The notes: generated from the letters alone by a model not told the origin. Shown: positions 1-5,060, numbered from the stretch's first letter. The stretch: DNA of 5,224 bases from Candidatus Iainarchaeum sp. (GCA_021161405.1 JAGHAR010000020.1:1-5224); one strand, 5' to 3'. Program-made: numbers and translations.

Positions 1-415
1 ATGCAACATCGTGAAGCCAGGAAGCATTGTGCCTCTGTAAAGAATCCAGTTTTTCATAGGTTAGGAAGATAACATCGTAATTGCTCAGATATCTTGAGCT
101 GGAATCAAAGTCTCCGGTGCTTATAGCAATTTTTATACCGTACTTCCTATACTTTCTTTTGAAATCCCTAAAGTGCTCGCTTGCTAAAGCACGTAGAGGG
201 CAGATATATATTGCTTTTTTTCTTTTGTTGAAGAAAGTATTGAGGATAAAAAGTTCCGCAATAAGTGTTTTTCCGCTCGCAGTAGGAGCACTAACAACCA
301 AACTTCTATCAATTAAATTCCTTTCAATTATCTCCTTTTGCAATTTATTTAATTCTACATAACCATTTGCCTTTAGCACTATTTCCGCTATTTGTTCTGC
401 GTTCTTCATTTGCAT
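1..415 (-). CDS. Hel308/Ski2-like superfamily 2 DNA helicase, N-terminal part (cut by window edge)
   Basis: Reading the minus strand from the ATG at 415 gives 138 open codons running off the window's left edge. Visible SF2 helicase motifs, in order, are a Q-motif-like stretch (LNKLQKEII, about residues 22-30), Walker A (APTASGKT, about 43-50), motif Ia (PLRALASEH), the STGDFD block, and motif Ib-like TYEKLDSLQRHNASWL near residue 120. The DExH box lies beyond the window. ISTGD..., EK.DSL.RH and ASWL are typical of archaeal Hel308/Hjm, an ATP-dependent 3'-5' helicase acting at stalled replication forks; related Ski2-like helicases share parts of this pattern. A second ATG at 409 is an alternative start. 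Neither ATG has a clear Shine-Dalgarno sequence. The 85-aa gene ends 48 bp upstream on the same strand, so co-transcription is possible. Helicase identity is strong; the Hel308 subfamily assignment is moderate. Confidence 0.85.
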   Translation of the reverse strand, partial: MQMKNAEQIAEIVLKANGYVELNKLQKEIIERNLIDRSLVVSAPTASGKTLIAELFILNTFFNKRKKAIYICPLRALASEHFRDFKRKYRKYGIKIAISTGDFDSSSRYLSNYDVIFLTYEKLDSLQRHNASWLHDVA

Positions 416-430
416 AACTAAATTAAACAC

Positions 431-442
431 GAAAAAATTAAT
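431..442 (-). promoter_or_regulatory. Possible TATA box or T-tract upstream of the helicase gene
   Basis: On the minus strand this reads ATTAATTTTTTC. It is centred about 22 bp upstream of the ATG at 409 and 28 bp from the ATG at 415, which suits an archaeal TATA element for a leaderless or nearly leaderless mRNA. The same T-run could instead be an oligo-T terminator for the 85-aa gene that ends at 464. The sequence alone does not separate these readings. Confidence 0.3.
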
Positions 443-463
443 ACATAGCACTCCGCTATTATT

Positions 464-721
464 TTACTCTGTTTCTTTTGCTGTCTCTGCTTCGCTTGCT
501 GGCTCTCTTTCTTTTAGCACTAGGAACTCGTATGCCTTCTGCAGAGCAAGGCATGCTTTTGGGATGTCGTTTAGCCTTAATGTGTTTGAGGACTGCCATT
601 CCTCATCCTTTAGATAGCGCCTTTCCATTGTAACTGTGTAATACTCGCCGTTAGCGGAGGAATTCTGCCATATTGCAACGCTTATAGCTCCTGCAGAAAA
701 TTTCTTTATAGGCATGCTCAT
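464..721 (-). CDS. Conserved-looking small protein, 85 aa, function unknown (beta-rich, possibly nucleic-acid binding)
   Basis: I chose the ATG at 721 because a strong Shine-Dalgarno sequence, GGAGGTG (733-727 on the minus strand), sits 5 nt before it. The longer frame from 757 would place that site inside the gene. The 85-residue product begins MSMPIKKFSAGAISVAIWQN, continues with alternating strand-like segments (EYYTVTMERRYLKDEEWQSS), then TLRLNDIPKACLALQKAYEFL, which looks like one helix, and ends in an acidic Glu/Ala/Thr tail (about 70-85). From memory, small archaeal and bacterial proteins share the K-K-F-AG-W-N ... R-Y ... W-S-TL-ND-P-LQKAYE pattern, but I cannot name an assigned function. 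Beta strands followed by one helix is reminiscent of PC4-like single-strand binding folds; that is speculation. It lies just upstream of the helicase gene on the same strand, which is compatible with a DNA-maintenance role. Confidence 0.8.
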   Translation of the reverse strand: MSMPIKKFSAGAISVAIWQNSSANGEYYTVTMERRYLKDEEWQSSNTLRLNDIPKACLALQKAYEFLVLKEREPASEAETAKETE

Positions 722-795
722 AAAAACACCTCCATAATAATCTCTCTCTGCTAACACTTAAGCTTTTTGAAAGAGCTATTTGCCGATGATAGCAT

Positions 796-808
796 AAAAA
801 GGCAAAAA
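796..808 (-). terminator. Oligo-T transcription terminator candidate after the 210-aa gene
   Basis: Read on the minus strand this is TTTTTGCCTTTTT, 15-27 bp beyond the stop codon of the 210-aa gene. Archaeal RNA polymerase can terminate at consecutive T-runs without a hairpin, so a doubled T5 run just past a stop codon is a reasonable candidate. No stem-loop is seen. Confidence 0.4.
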
Positions 809-822
809 CAGTTATAGTTTAA

Positions 823-1455
823 TTATTCGTTAGCCCAAGAAGAAAGCTCATTCAAAATTTCAAGTTCTTTTCTGAGCTCTTCAATCTGCATCTGTACCTC
901 TGCTAACTTTTTAGTACTGGAATCTTTTCTGAATTCAACAATAACATCTGCAAACTTTCCTATGCGCTTGTCCTTTTTGTACACTATAGACTGTTCTATA
1001 GTTTCGGCCAATTTTTTTCTATAGTCAGGATTCTCCACAAAGCTCCTTATCATTGAGTGCCATCTTTTATCAGCAATTAGATGGGAAGGCAAATTAACCG
1101 TCTTGGCTAATTTTCTATATTCAGGATCCAGAAGGAATTTGGCCAAATGCTTCCAATAGACAATTTCTTTGAATTTTTTAATATTGTTTATAAGGTGATA
1201 GCTTTCCGCTTCAACAAGCTTTGACTTCCAGAGGCGTTTTTTGGCTTCTAATTCAGCTAATTGCTCTTTAATTCTTCTCTGTCTATGAGAAATTGTTGCC
1301 TTTGTTGGATAAAGCAAAACTGCCCTATCGGAATTCAACCTAAGCCTTATTATCCCTCCTTTTGAAAAGTATTCGTTTAAAATTTCCCTCCGCTTCTCGC
1401 TTAGAGGGATCTTTGCACTTTCCACCTGTTTTAGGCTAGAGAATACTTTCTCCAT
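823..1455 (-). CDS. Unrecognised 210-aa charged coiled-coil protein with an internal repeat
   Basis: I do not recognise this family. The product is soluble, with no signal peptide or membrane segment, and very rich in Lys, Arg and Glu. Residues about 56-85 (RQRRIKEQLAELEAKKRLWK region) and 180-205 (KKLAEVQMQIEELRKELEIL) look like amphipathic or coiled-coil helices. Between them a motif occurs twice, at about 107-120 (FLLDPEYRKLAKTV) and 139-153 (FVENPDYRKKLAETI), suggesting a duplicated helical hairpin. The N-terminal 30-50 stretch (GGIIRLRLNSDRAVLLYP) is probably beta. The start at 1455 is the only sensible one, has no Shine-Dalgarno sequence, and lies about 25 bp from a TATA-like element at 1476-1484, as expected for a leaderless mRNA. 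The gene is divergent from the NAC gene. Long uninterrupted frame, domain-like repeat and promoter placement support it as real. Confidence 0.8.
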   Translation of the reverse strand: MEKVFSSLKQVESAKIPLSEKRREILNEYFSKGGIIRLRLNSDRAVLLYPTKATISHRQRRIKEQLAELEAKKRLWKSKLVEAESYHLINNIKKFKEIVYWKHLAKFLLDPEYRKLAKTVNLPSHLIADKRWHSMIRSFVENPDYRKKLAETIEQSIVYKKDKRIGKFADVIVEFRKDSSTKKLAEVQMQIEELRKELEILNELSSWANE

Positions 1456-1475
1456 ATTAAAATAAAAAATGGCGA

Positions 1476-1484
1476 ATATAAAAG
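1476..1484. promoter_or_regulatory. Shared TATA element between the 210-aa gene and the NAC gene
   Basis: The A/T box AATATAAAA (plus strand) is the best TATA candidate in the 58-bp divergent gap. Its centre is about 25 bp from the ATG of the minus-strand gene at 1455, predicting a leaderless transcript. It is about 34 bp from the NAC ATG at 1514, predicting a leader of roughly 9 nt. Neither start codon has a Shine-Dalgarno sequence. Archaeal TBP binds near-symmetric A/T boxes, so one element serving both directions is plausible, but no transcript data are available here. Confidence 0.5.
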
Positions 1485-1513
1485 CATTACGCTTCTCTTA
1501 TTATTTGATAGCT

Positions 1514-1852
1514 ATGATAAATCTCAGGAATTTGGATCCGAAACAGATAAACAGAATGATGTCAAAGTTAGGCATTAAAAGCACAGAGCTAGATGCAAAG
1601 AGAGTAATTATTGAACTGGAAGACAAGGAAATTATAATTGAGGAGCCGCAAATCAATGTTGTTGATTTTCAGGGACAGAAGACATATACGATAATGGGCA
1701 ATCCAAAGGAGGAGGAAAAGATTAGCGAGGAGGATATAAAACTTGTTATGGAGCAAACAAATGTTTCCCGCAAAAAAGCAATTGCTGCATTGAAGAAAAA
1801 CAAAAACGATATTGCTGCTGCAATAATTGAACTCAAGGGAGAGGAATACTAG
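1514..1852 (+). CDS. nac: Archaeal nascent polypeptide-associated complex protein (aNAC), NAC + UBA domains
   Basis: The 112-aa product matches the usual archaeal NAC length (about 110-120 aa). Residues 1-64 form the NAC domain: MINLRNLDPKQINRMMSKLG, then the strand-rich ELDAKRVIIELEDKEIIIEEPQINVV and GQKTYTIMGNP. A short charged linker (KEEEK) leads to a UBA domain (about 70-110: ISEEDIKLVMEQTNVSRKKA, then AALKKNKNDIAAAIIEL). Known role: a homodimer that binds ribosomes near the peptide exit and contacts emerging polypeptides. I chose the ATG at 1514 over an in-frame ATG at 1469 because aNAC proteins start with this M-x-N/P-x-N-x-R/K-type helix, and because the extra 15 codons would overlap the TATA box. 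The gene is divergent from the 210-aa gene and convergent (31-bp gap) with the 452-aa gene. Confidence 0.95.
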   Translation: MINLRNLDPKQINRMMSKLGIKSTELDAKRVIIELEDKEIIIEEPQINVVDFQGQKTYTIMGNPKEEEKISEEDIKLVMEQTNVSRKKAIAALKKNKNDIAAAIIELKGEEY

Positions 1853-1883
1853 CACAAAAGCGCGCTAAATTGGTTATTCTAAT

Positions 1884-3242
1884 TTATTCTATTTCAGTAG
1901 CGTTGACGAAGATTACTTTGTTGCGCTGCGTATAGAAATCCAGCTTTAGCTTTACTTTCTCGTTCTTTTTATGGCCGGGCTTTAGTTGTGCCAAAAAGTA
2001 GCCATCCTCTATAATAAAATCCTTGCTATTTGCACTAAGTTTATCTGCTGAAATTTTTCCATACTGTTTAATCTCTAAATTTTGCAATCTTTCTCCGAGA
2101 ATATTTAAAAGATAGTCAGCAGCTTCATTGGAGAGTTCTTCATCTTTAAGCAGGACAGCAATATTAATGCTGCCTGTTGCTCCATGGAGAGTGTACTGCT
2201 CTATTGAAAGATGTTTGTTTAGAATTCCTTTAATTTCATTGATCAAAGTTTTGTATTCATTGCTGGAAATTCCATTGTTGAATTTTATTGTCAGTGTTGT
2301 TATTCCACCAAGCACATCTACATCTGCGCTTTTTACATTTGCTAAAGTTGAAAGCTCTAATTTCAGATCGTTTATGTCTTTCTCGCTAAAATTGCCTGAA
2401 TTTATATCAATACTAATCGCATCACTAAAACTTGTTATTACGTTTGCATCTTCAATTACCTCGCTTTTAACAATATCCTGCTTTAAATTTGCGAAATATT
2501 CAGCATATTTGTAATCAGCAATTCCTGTGAGGAACAGCTTATCCTCAAGCTCAGAGATTGTAAATTCCTGCTCTAAGCTATGTTCTTTTGGCTGGGCTGT
2601 TTCGTTCTTCTCCTCGAAAGCAATTACAATAAATCCCTGCTCTGCAACAGTTGCATTGATCGTAGCATATATTATATCCTGCTCTTCAGTAGAGGGGCTA
2701 ACTATTGCTTCTATCAGAGAGCTCTTAATCAGCTTGGATATCGGATAAACTATATTTGCATCCTTGTTAAGGTGAAGCATTGCATTCTTGTCTAACAGCT
2801 CGGCAGTTGCGAATTTAAATAGTTGGATTCCCTCAAACAAATTAAGGTCTTGAATTTTGGAATATGCATCCTCCAGCTTTATCTCAGAACTTGGCAATAA
2901 ATCAGCAATATAGGTTAGTTTTCCTCCAGATATTTCCGCATAGCGAGAGTTATAAACGTTAAAACCAATTGCTTTGAGAGCAGAATCAAGCTCTAGAATG
3001 TCTTCCTCAGCAGTGTTTGCAACTATTTTGTAGCGGTTAAGAATTTTATCGATTCTCAATTTAATTCCGTCTGCTGTGTAATCTCCAGGAATTATTTTCT
3101 TTGTTTGCACTAGCGGAGGCGGCTCTTCCAGCTTTGGTTTTTGACTCTCCAGAATTGCAAGTACACCGTATGCAATTGCAGAACCTATAAAGATTAAAAT
3201 AACTAAAACAGCAAACAAAAGCTTTGCTTTATCGCTCTGCAT
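1884..3242 (-). CDS. Unrecognised 452-aa membrane-anchored protein with a large predicted extracytoplasmic region
   Basis: I do not recognise this family. One hydrophobic helix at residues about 8-30 (LLFAVLVILIFIGSAIAYG), preceded by a short Lys-containing N-terminus, looks like a signal anchor or signal peptide. A Pro-rich segment follows (KPKLEEPPPLVQ, 36-46). The remaining ~400 residues are polar with alternating strand and helix character. Stretches such as NFSEKDINDLKLELSTLANV then SADVDVLGGITTLTIKFNNG (about 284-324), and SINIAVLLKDEELSNEAADY (358-377), suggest repeated beta-alpha-beta modules. There are potential N-glycosylation sequons at N196, N213, N284 and N447. The C-terminus ends in a likely beta domain (VKLKLDFYTQRNKVIFVNAT). 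No catalytic motif is evident. The ATG at 3242 has no Shine-Dalgarno sequence and sits about 27 bp from the central A/T box shared with the divergent FKBP gene. Surface localisation is inference. Confidence 0.85.
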   Translation of the reverse strand: MQSDKAKLLFAVLVILIFIGSAIAYGVLAILESQKPKLEEPPPLVQTKKIIPGDYTADGIKLRIDKILNRYKIVANTAEEDILELDSALKAIGFNVYNSRYAEISGGKLTYIADLLPSSEIKLEDAYSKIQDLNLFEGIQLFKFATAELLDKNAMLHLNKDANIVYPISKLIKSSLIEAIVSPSTEEQDIIYATINATVAEQGFIVIAFEEKNETAQPKEHSLEQEFTISELEDKLFLTGIADYKYAEYFANLKQDIVKSEVIEDANVITSFSDAISIDINSGNFSEKDINDLKLELSTLANVKSADVDVLGGITTLTIKFNNGISSNEYKTLINEIKGILNKHLSIEQYTLHGATGSINIAVLLKDEELSNEAADYLLNILGERLQNLEIKQYGKISADKLSANSKDFIIEDGYFLAQLKPGHKKNEKVKLKLDFYTQRNKVIFVNATEIE

Positions 3243-3263
3243 CTATCTAAAAAATATACAAAG

Positions 3264-3273
3264 GGTTAAAATC
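3264..3273. promoter_or_regulatory. Shared TATA element between the 452-aa membrane protein and the FKBP gene
   Basis: The 52-bp divergent gap contains GGTTAAAATC almost at its midpoint. The TTAAAAT core (3266-3272) is about 26 bp from the FKBP ATG at 3295 and about 27 bp from the opposite ATG at 3242, the distance expected from an archaeal TATA box to the start site. Both mRNAs are therefore predicted to be leaderless, in agreement with the absence of Shine-Dalgarno sequences. A second A/T stretch (AAATATACA, 3252-3260) is too close to 3242 and too far from 3295 to fit as well. Confidence 0.5.
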
Positions 3274-3294
3274 TTTTTCTACGAAAAAGCAGCT

Positions 3295-3972
3295 ATGCAG
3301 AACACTAAAAAAGCAGGCAGTCCAAAGAAGGTAGAAAAAGGCAGCTATGTGGAGATAGAGTACGAGCTATACGCTGAAAATGAAGAAATTACAAAGCAGA
3401 ATGCAAAGATTATTGCTGGAAACAATGAGATAATCGCTGGAATTGACGAAGCATTGGAAGGAATGGAAGAAGGCAATGAAAAAAAACTTTTGCTAAAACC
3501 AGAGAAAGCATTCGGATTAAGGAGTAATGAGCTAATTAGGATAATTCCAATTAAAAACTTCCACGAGCAAAAGATTAACCCTTTCCCAGGTTTGATTATA
3601 GATGCAAACGGCTTGAAGGGGAAGGTGATCAGTGTTAGCGGAGGCCGCGTAAAGGTTGATTTTAACCATCCTTTAGCCAACAAAGAGATAGAAGCAAAGA
3701 TAAAGGTAAAGAAGATATTTAGCAATAAAGAAGCAGTAGAGGAGATATGCAAAGAGATTCTAAGCAATGAAATTCTGAAGGAATTTAAATTAAACTGGAA
3801 TGTAAAGCTTAACAACGGAAATGTAAAGGTTGAAATTGAGCTGCCACCAACAATAGACATTGAGAAATGGAACTCCTTCTGGAAGGAAATAAAGAAAATT
3901 ATTGAGGAAAGGATAAGGGCATTAAAAGGGATTGAAAAGATTGAAATTAGCGCTGAAATTAAGAAAGGCTAA
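3295..3972 (+). CDS. Long-type archaeal FKBP peptidyl-prolyl isomerase / chaperone (SlyD-like, FKBP26 type)
   Basis: The 225-aa protein has the order of the archaeal 26-kDa FKBPs. An FKBP half comes first (KGSYVEIEYELYA at 15-27, then AGIDEALEGMEEGNEKKLLL at 48-67 and KPEKAFG at 68-74). An IF chaperone insert follows (about 85-118), then the FKBP return strand GRVKVDFNHPLANKEI (117-132). The C-terminal domain (about 143-225) has an NNGNVKVEIELP strand block and a Lys/Glu-rich helix. Known family role: proline isomerisation and holdase activity on folding proteins in the cytoplasm. Oddity: the usual segment between the first strand and the G-x-G-x-x-I-x-G region is short, and the conserved F-D pair normally found there is not visible (ENEEITKQNAKIIAG instead). 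Isomerase activity may therefore be weak and the chaperone role dominant. It is divergent from the 452-aa gene; a mini-IS starts 10 bp after its stop. Confidence 0.93.
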   Translation: MQNTKKAGSPKKVEKGSYVEIEYELYAENEEITKQNAKIIAGNNEIIAGIDEALEGMEEGNEKKLLLKPEKAFGLRSNELIRIIPIKNFHEQKINPFPGLIIDANGLKGKVISVSGGRVKVDFNHPLANKEIEAKIKVKKIFSNKEAVEEICKEILSNEILKEFKLNWNVKLNNGNVKVEIELPPTIDIEKWNSFWKEIKKIIEERIRALKGIEKIEISAEIKKG

Positions 3973-3982
3973 GGCAGCATAA

Positions 3983-4088
3983 GGTAACGCCAGGTTAGTG
4001 AGGATAGAAAAACAATTGCCAGCTGCGGTGTTCTCTATTCCAATGAATTTCAGAAAAAATATTTCAGCCACAATAACTTGACAGCAAC
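3983..4088 (-). mobile_element. 106-bp mini-IS relic: decayed left end fused to a right end of the neighbouring IS type
   Basis: The first ~70 bp (3982-4051) align without gaps to the left end of the adjacent full IS (4097-4166), with 51 of 70 bases identical by hand count. The last 37 bp (4052-4088) match the right end of the full IS (5045-5081) with only two differences. The interior, about 0.9 kb, is missing, with the join near 4046-4052. The terminal repeats at 3983-4003 and 4068-4088 agree at 13 of 21 positions. The result has the form of an internally deleted, MITE-like derivative. The left flank (CAGCATAA) only weakly resembles the right flank (TCGCACAG), so a target duplication is uncertain. 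Confidence 0.7.
3990..4051 (-). pseudogene. Remnant of the C-terminal end of a transposase gene
   Basis: On the minus strand, in the frame matching the C-terminus of the intact transposase, this reads N-S-L-E-stop-R-T-P-Q-L-A-I-V-F-L-S-S-L-T-W. The intact copy has T-P-L-E-Q-R-T-L-Q-Q-A-I-T-S-L-T-P-L-T-stop. The Gln codon has become TAG and the normal stop has become TGG. Only about 20 codons remain, so it is a dead fragment of a related but divergent copy. Confidence 0.7.
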
Positions 4089-4097
4089 ATCGCACAG
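4052..4097 (+). repeat. 46-bp direct repeat, left copy (IS right-end sequence)
   Basis: Matches 5045-5090 with two mismatches (4059/5052 and 4085/5078). It contains the right terminal repeat of the IS type (4068-4088) plus the flanking ATCGCACAG. The two copies are offset by 993 bp and bracket the IS, so recombination between them would remove the IS and leave one mini-element. Confidence 0.9.
4089..4097. repeat. Candidate 9-bp target duplication, left copy (ATCGCACAG)
   Basis: Immediately precedes the left terminal repeat of the full IS and is repeated exactly after the right terminal repeat (5082-5090). This agrees with the 8-bp or so duplication made by IS6-type elements. Because the match continues further left into the mini-IS right end, the repeat by itself does not prove a target-site duplication. 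Confidence 0.5.
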
Positions 4098-4118
4098 GGT
4101 AATGTCAAGTTAGTGGGG
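4098..4118 (+). repeat. Left terminal inverted repeat of the IS
   Basis: Pairs with 5061-5081 at 17 of 21 positions; the invariant core is TGTCAAGTTA (4103-4112). It overlaps the last codons and the stop of the transposase gene, so this end is constrained both as protein code and as transposase binding site. Confidence 0.8.
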
Positions 4119-4956
4119 TTAGAGAAGTAATTGCTTGCTGTAACGTTCTCTGTTCCAACGGAGTTCTATGCAAGCTTTCATGATATTTGCAGTGATTGTA
4201 GCAGTAAAAGAACACCCTGAAAAACTCTGCAATAGAGCTATAAGCTCTAAATGCACCGAACCATTTTGTTCTACGTTTTACTTCACGAAACAACCTCTCG
4301 ATATAGTTGTTCCTCTTTACTGTTTTAGCTACAAAATGTTCTGGTTTGTTTTTGCGATAGAAAACCTTTCTAATAGCCCTGCGATAGTGCGGCAAGTTAT
4401 CTGTTATTATCTGCCATGGAACATTGGCTGTTTTTTCAAACGCTTTTTTGAGTATAGTTATTGCATCGCCAAGCGTTCTTACCTTACTCAGATGCCACGC
4501 AATAACTACTTTGTTTTCTGGATCTAGAACAACCCAAAGCCACGCATATTTTCCATTAACCCTTATCATTGTTTCGTCTACACACCAGAAGCGAGCATTT
4601 AGCTTATGCAACCTTGGAATATACACTCGCTTGGCTGCCCTCTGTATCCATAACCTAATAGCTTCATAGCTTACCTTTATTCCAAAATATTCCTTCATTT
4701 TCCTTGCCAACGTCCTAAGGCTTATCCCTGTTGTTGTGTAAAGTTCAACGGCAAATGCTACTATTCTACTATGGAACCGCATCTTTTCAAGATCGGAGTG
4801 GTTGTATACAAATCTACATTTACAGCGCTTGCATCTGTAGACTCTTTTTCTGGTTCCTCTGTAGAACCCATCTCTTTTTATACTATACGAACCACATCTT
4901 TTACAGGTCGGTGGTTCGAGCGACCGAAGGCTAAACAGATCAGTTTGCCTATGCAT
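4105..4956 (-). CDS. IS6/IS240-like DDE transposase with N-terminal zinc ribbon
   Basis: The 283-aa protein catalyses transposition of its own element. An N-terminal zinc ribbon uses C18-x2-C21 (CKRC) and C42-x2-C45 (CKRC). A helix-turn-helix-like region follows (about 76-110: GISLRTLARKMKEYFGIKVS). The RNase H-like DDE core then has D127 (CVDETM), D186 (IITDNLP) and E220 (NNYIERLFREVKRR), with K227 seven residues after the Glu. The 33 residues between D186 and E220 are close to the DD34E spacing of the IS6 family. The C-terminal YNHCKYHESLHRTPLEQR motif is typical of this group. The start at 4956 has a clear Shine-Dalgarno sequence (GGAGGT, 4969-4964), 7 nt away, unlike most host genes in this window. 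The length is slightly above the usual 230-250 aa because of the zinc ribbon. All catalytic residues are present. Family naming at the IS6 level is inference from motifs. Confidence 0.93.
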   Translation of the reverse strand: MHRQTDLFSLRSLEPPTCKRCGSYSIKRDGFYRGTRKRVYRCKRCKCRFVYNHSDLEKMRFHSRIVAFAVELYTTTGISLRTLARKMKEYFGIKVSYEAIRLWIQRAAKRVYIPRLHKLNARFWCVDETMIRVNGKYAWLWVVLDPENKVVIAWHLSKVRTLGDAITILKKAFEKTANVPWQIITDNLPHYRRAIRKVFYRKNKPEHFVAKTVKRNNYIERLFREVKRRTKWFGAFRAYSSIAEFFRVFFYCYNHCKYHESLHRTPLEQRTLQQAITSLTPLT

Positions 4957-4963
4957 CTTATCG

Positions 4964-4969
4964 ACCTCC
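4964..4969 (-). promoter_or_regulatory. Shine-Dalgarno site of the transposase gene
   Basis: GGAGGT on the minus strand, 7 nt before the ATG at 4956. Its first G (4969) is also the last base of the outer hairpin stem, so folding of the leader would place a stable stem directly against the ribosome site. Confidence 0.8.
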
Positions 4970-5023
4970 TGGCAGGCAGTCTTTTACCTGAACCCTGATC
5001 ACAGTTCAGGTGCTGCCTGCCAG
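4969..5023 (-). promoter_or_regulatory. Two-tier hairpin in the transposase leader, abutting the ribosome-binding site
   Basis: The outer stem is an exact 11-bp inverted repeat (CTGGCAGGCAG at 4969-4979, CTGCCTGCCAG at 5013-5023). The inner stem is an exact 8-bp repeat (ACCTGAAC at 4986-4993, GTTCAGGT at 5004-5011) around a 10-nt loop containing TGATCA. The stems are joined by a 6-nt bulge on one side and 1 nt on the other. The GC-rich outer stem stands out against AT-rich flanks. Hairpins that shield the transposase ribosome site in read-through transcripts are known from bacterial elements such as IS10 and IS50; that role here is inference. Confidence 0.8.
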
Positions 5024-5025
5024 AA

Positions 5026-5037
5026 CAATTTTTATCG
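5026..5037 (-). promoter_or_regulatory. Candidate TATA region for the transposase gene
   Basis: The minus strand reads CGATAAAAATTG, preceded by a T-run. With the usual 25-bp spacing, transcription would begin near 5006, inside the hairpin and past its 5' outer arm. Another A/T stretch (about 5038-5046) would put the start near 5016, also inside the hairpin. The region is AT-rich, so the precise box is uncertain. Confidence 0.4.
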
Positions 5038-5060
5038 AAAAATTAGAAAAACTATTTCAG

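Noticed and set aside
81..362. 93-codon plus-strand open frame at the left edge
   Set aside because: Antisense to the helicase N-terminus, where Walker A and motif Ia are plainly encoded on the other strand.
722..757. Longer 97-aa version of the small protein starting at 757
   Set aside because: The Shine-Dalgarno GGAGGTG lies inside the extra codons and points to the ATG at 721.
753..770. BRE/TATA-like sequence (CAAAAAGCTTAAGTG on the minus strand) upstream of the 85-aa gene
   Set aside because: Standard spacing would start transcription inside the Shine-Dalgarno site, so it cannot serve that SD-led gene well; the true promoter is unclear.
1469..1513. Extended NAC N-terminus from an ATG at 1469
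   Set aside because: The extra 15 residues are not typical of aNAC and would cover the TATA element; 1514 gives the standard N-terminus.
1589..1855. Minus-strand open frame over the NAC gene
   Set aside because: Shadow of the conserved NAC/UBA coding sequence; the product is Phe/Leu/Asn-rich with no recognisable domain.
1859..1866. AGCGCGCT palindrome in the 31-bp convergent gap after NAC
   Set aside because: Too short for a stable hairpin and not followed by a long T-run; not supportable as a terminator.
2128..2514. Open frame on the plus strand inside the 452-aa gene
   Set aside because: Low-complexity, Ser/Leu-rich antisense product with no promoter or ribosome site; it mirrors the codon bias of the real minus-strand gene.
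3345..3860. 171-codon open frame on the minus strand across the FKBP gene
   Set aside because: Antisense to a clearly recognised FKBP; the Ser/Ile/Phe-rich product is what Glu/Lys/Asn-rich coding DNA gives in reverse.
4078..4083. TTGACA resembling a bacterial -35 box in the IS end
   Set aside because: It is part of the conserved terminal inverted repeat, and the genome appears archaeal, so the match is coincidental.
4168..4998. Four plus-strand open frames across the transposase
   Set aside because: All overlap the intact DDE transposase in other frames and show no domain or start signal.
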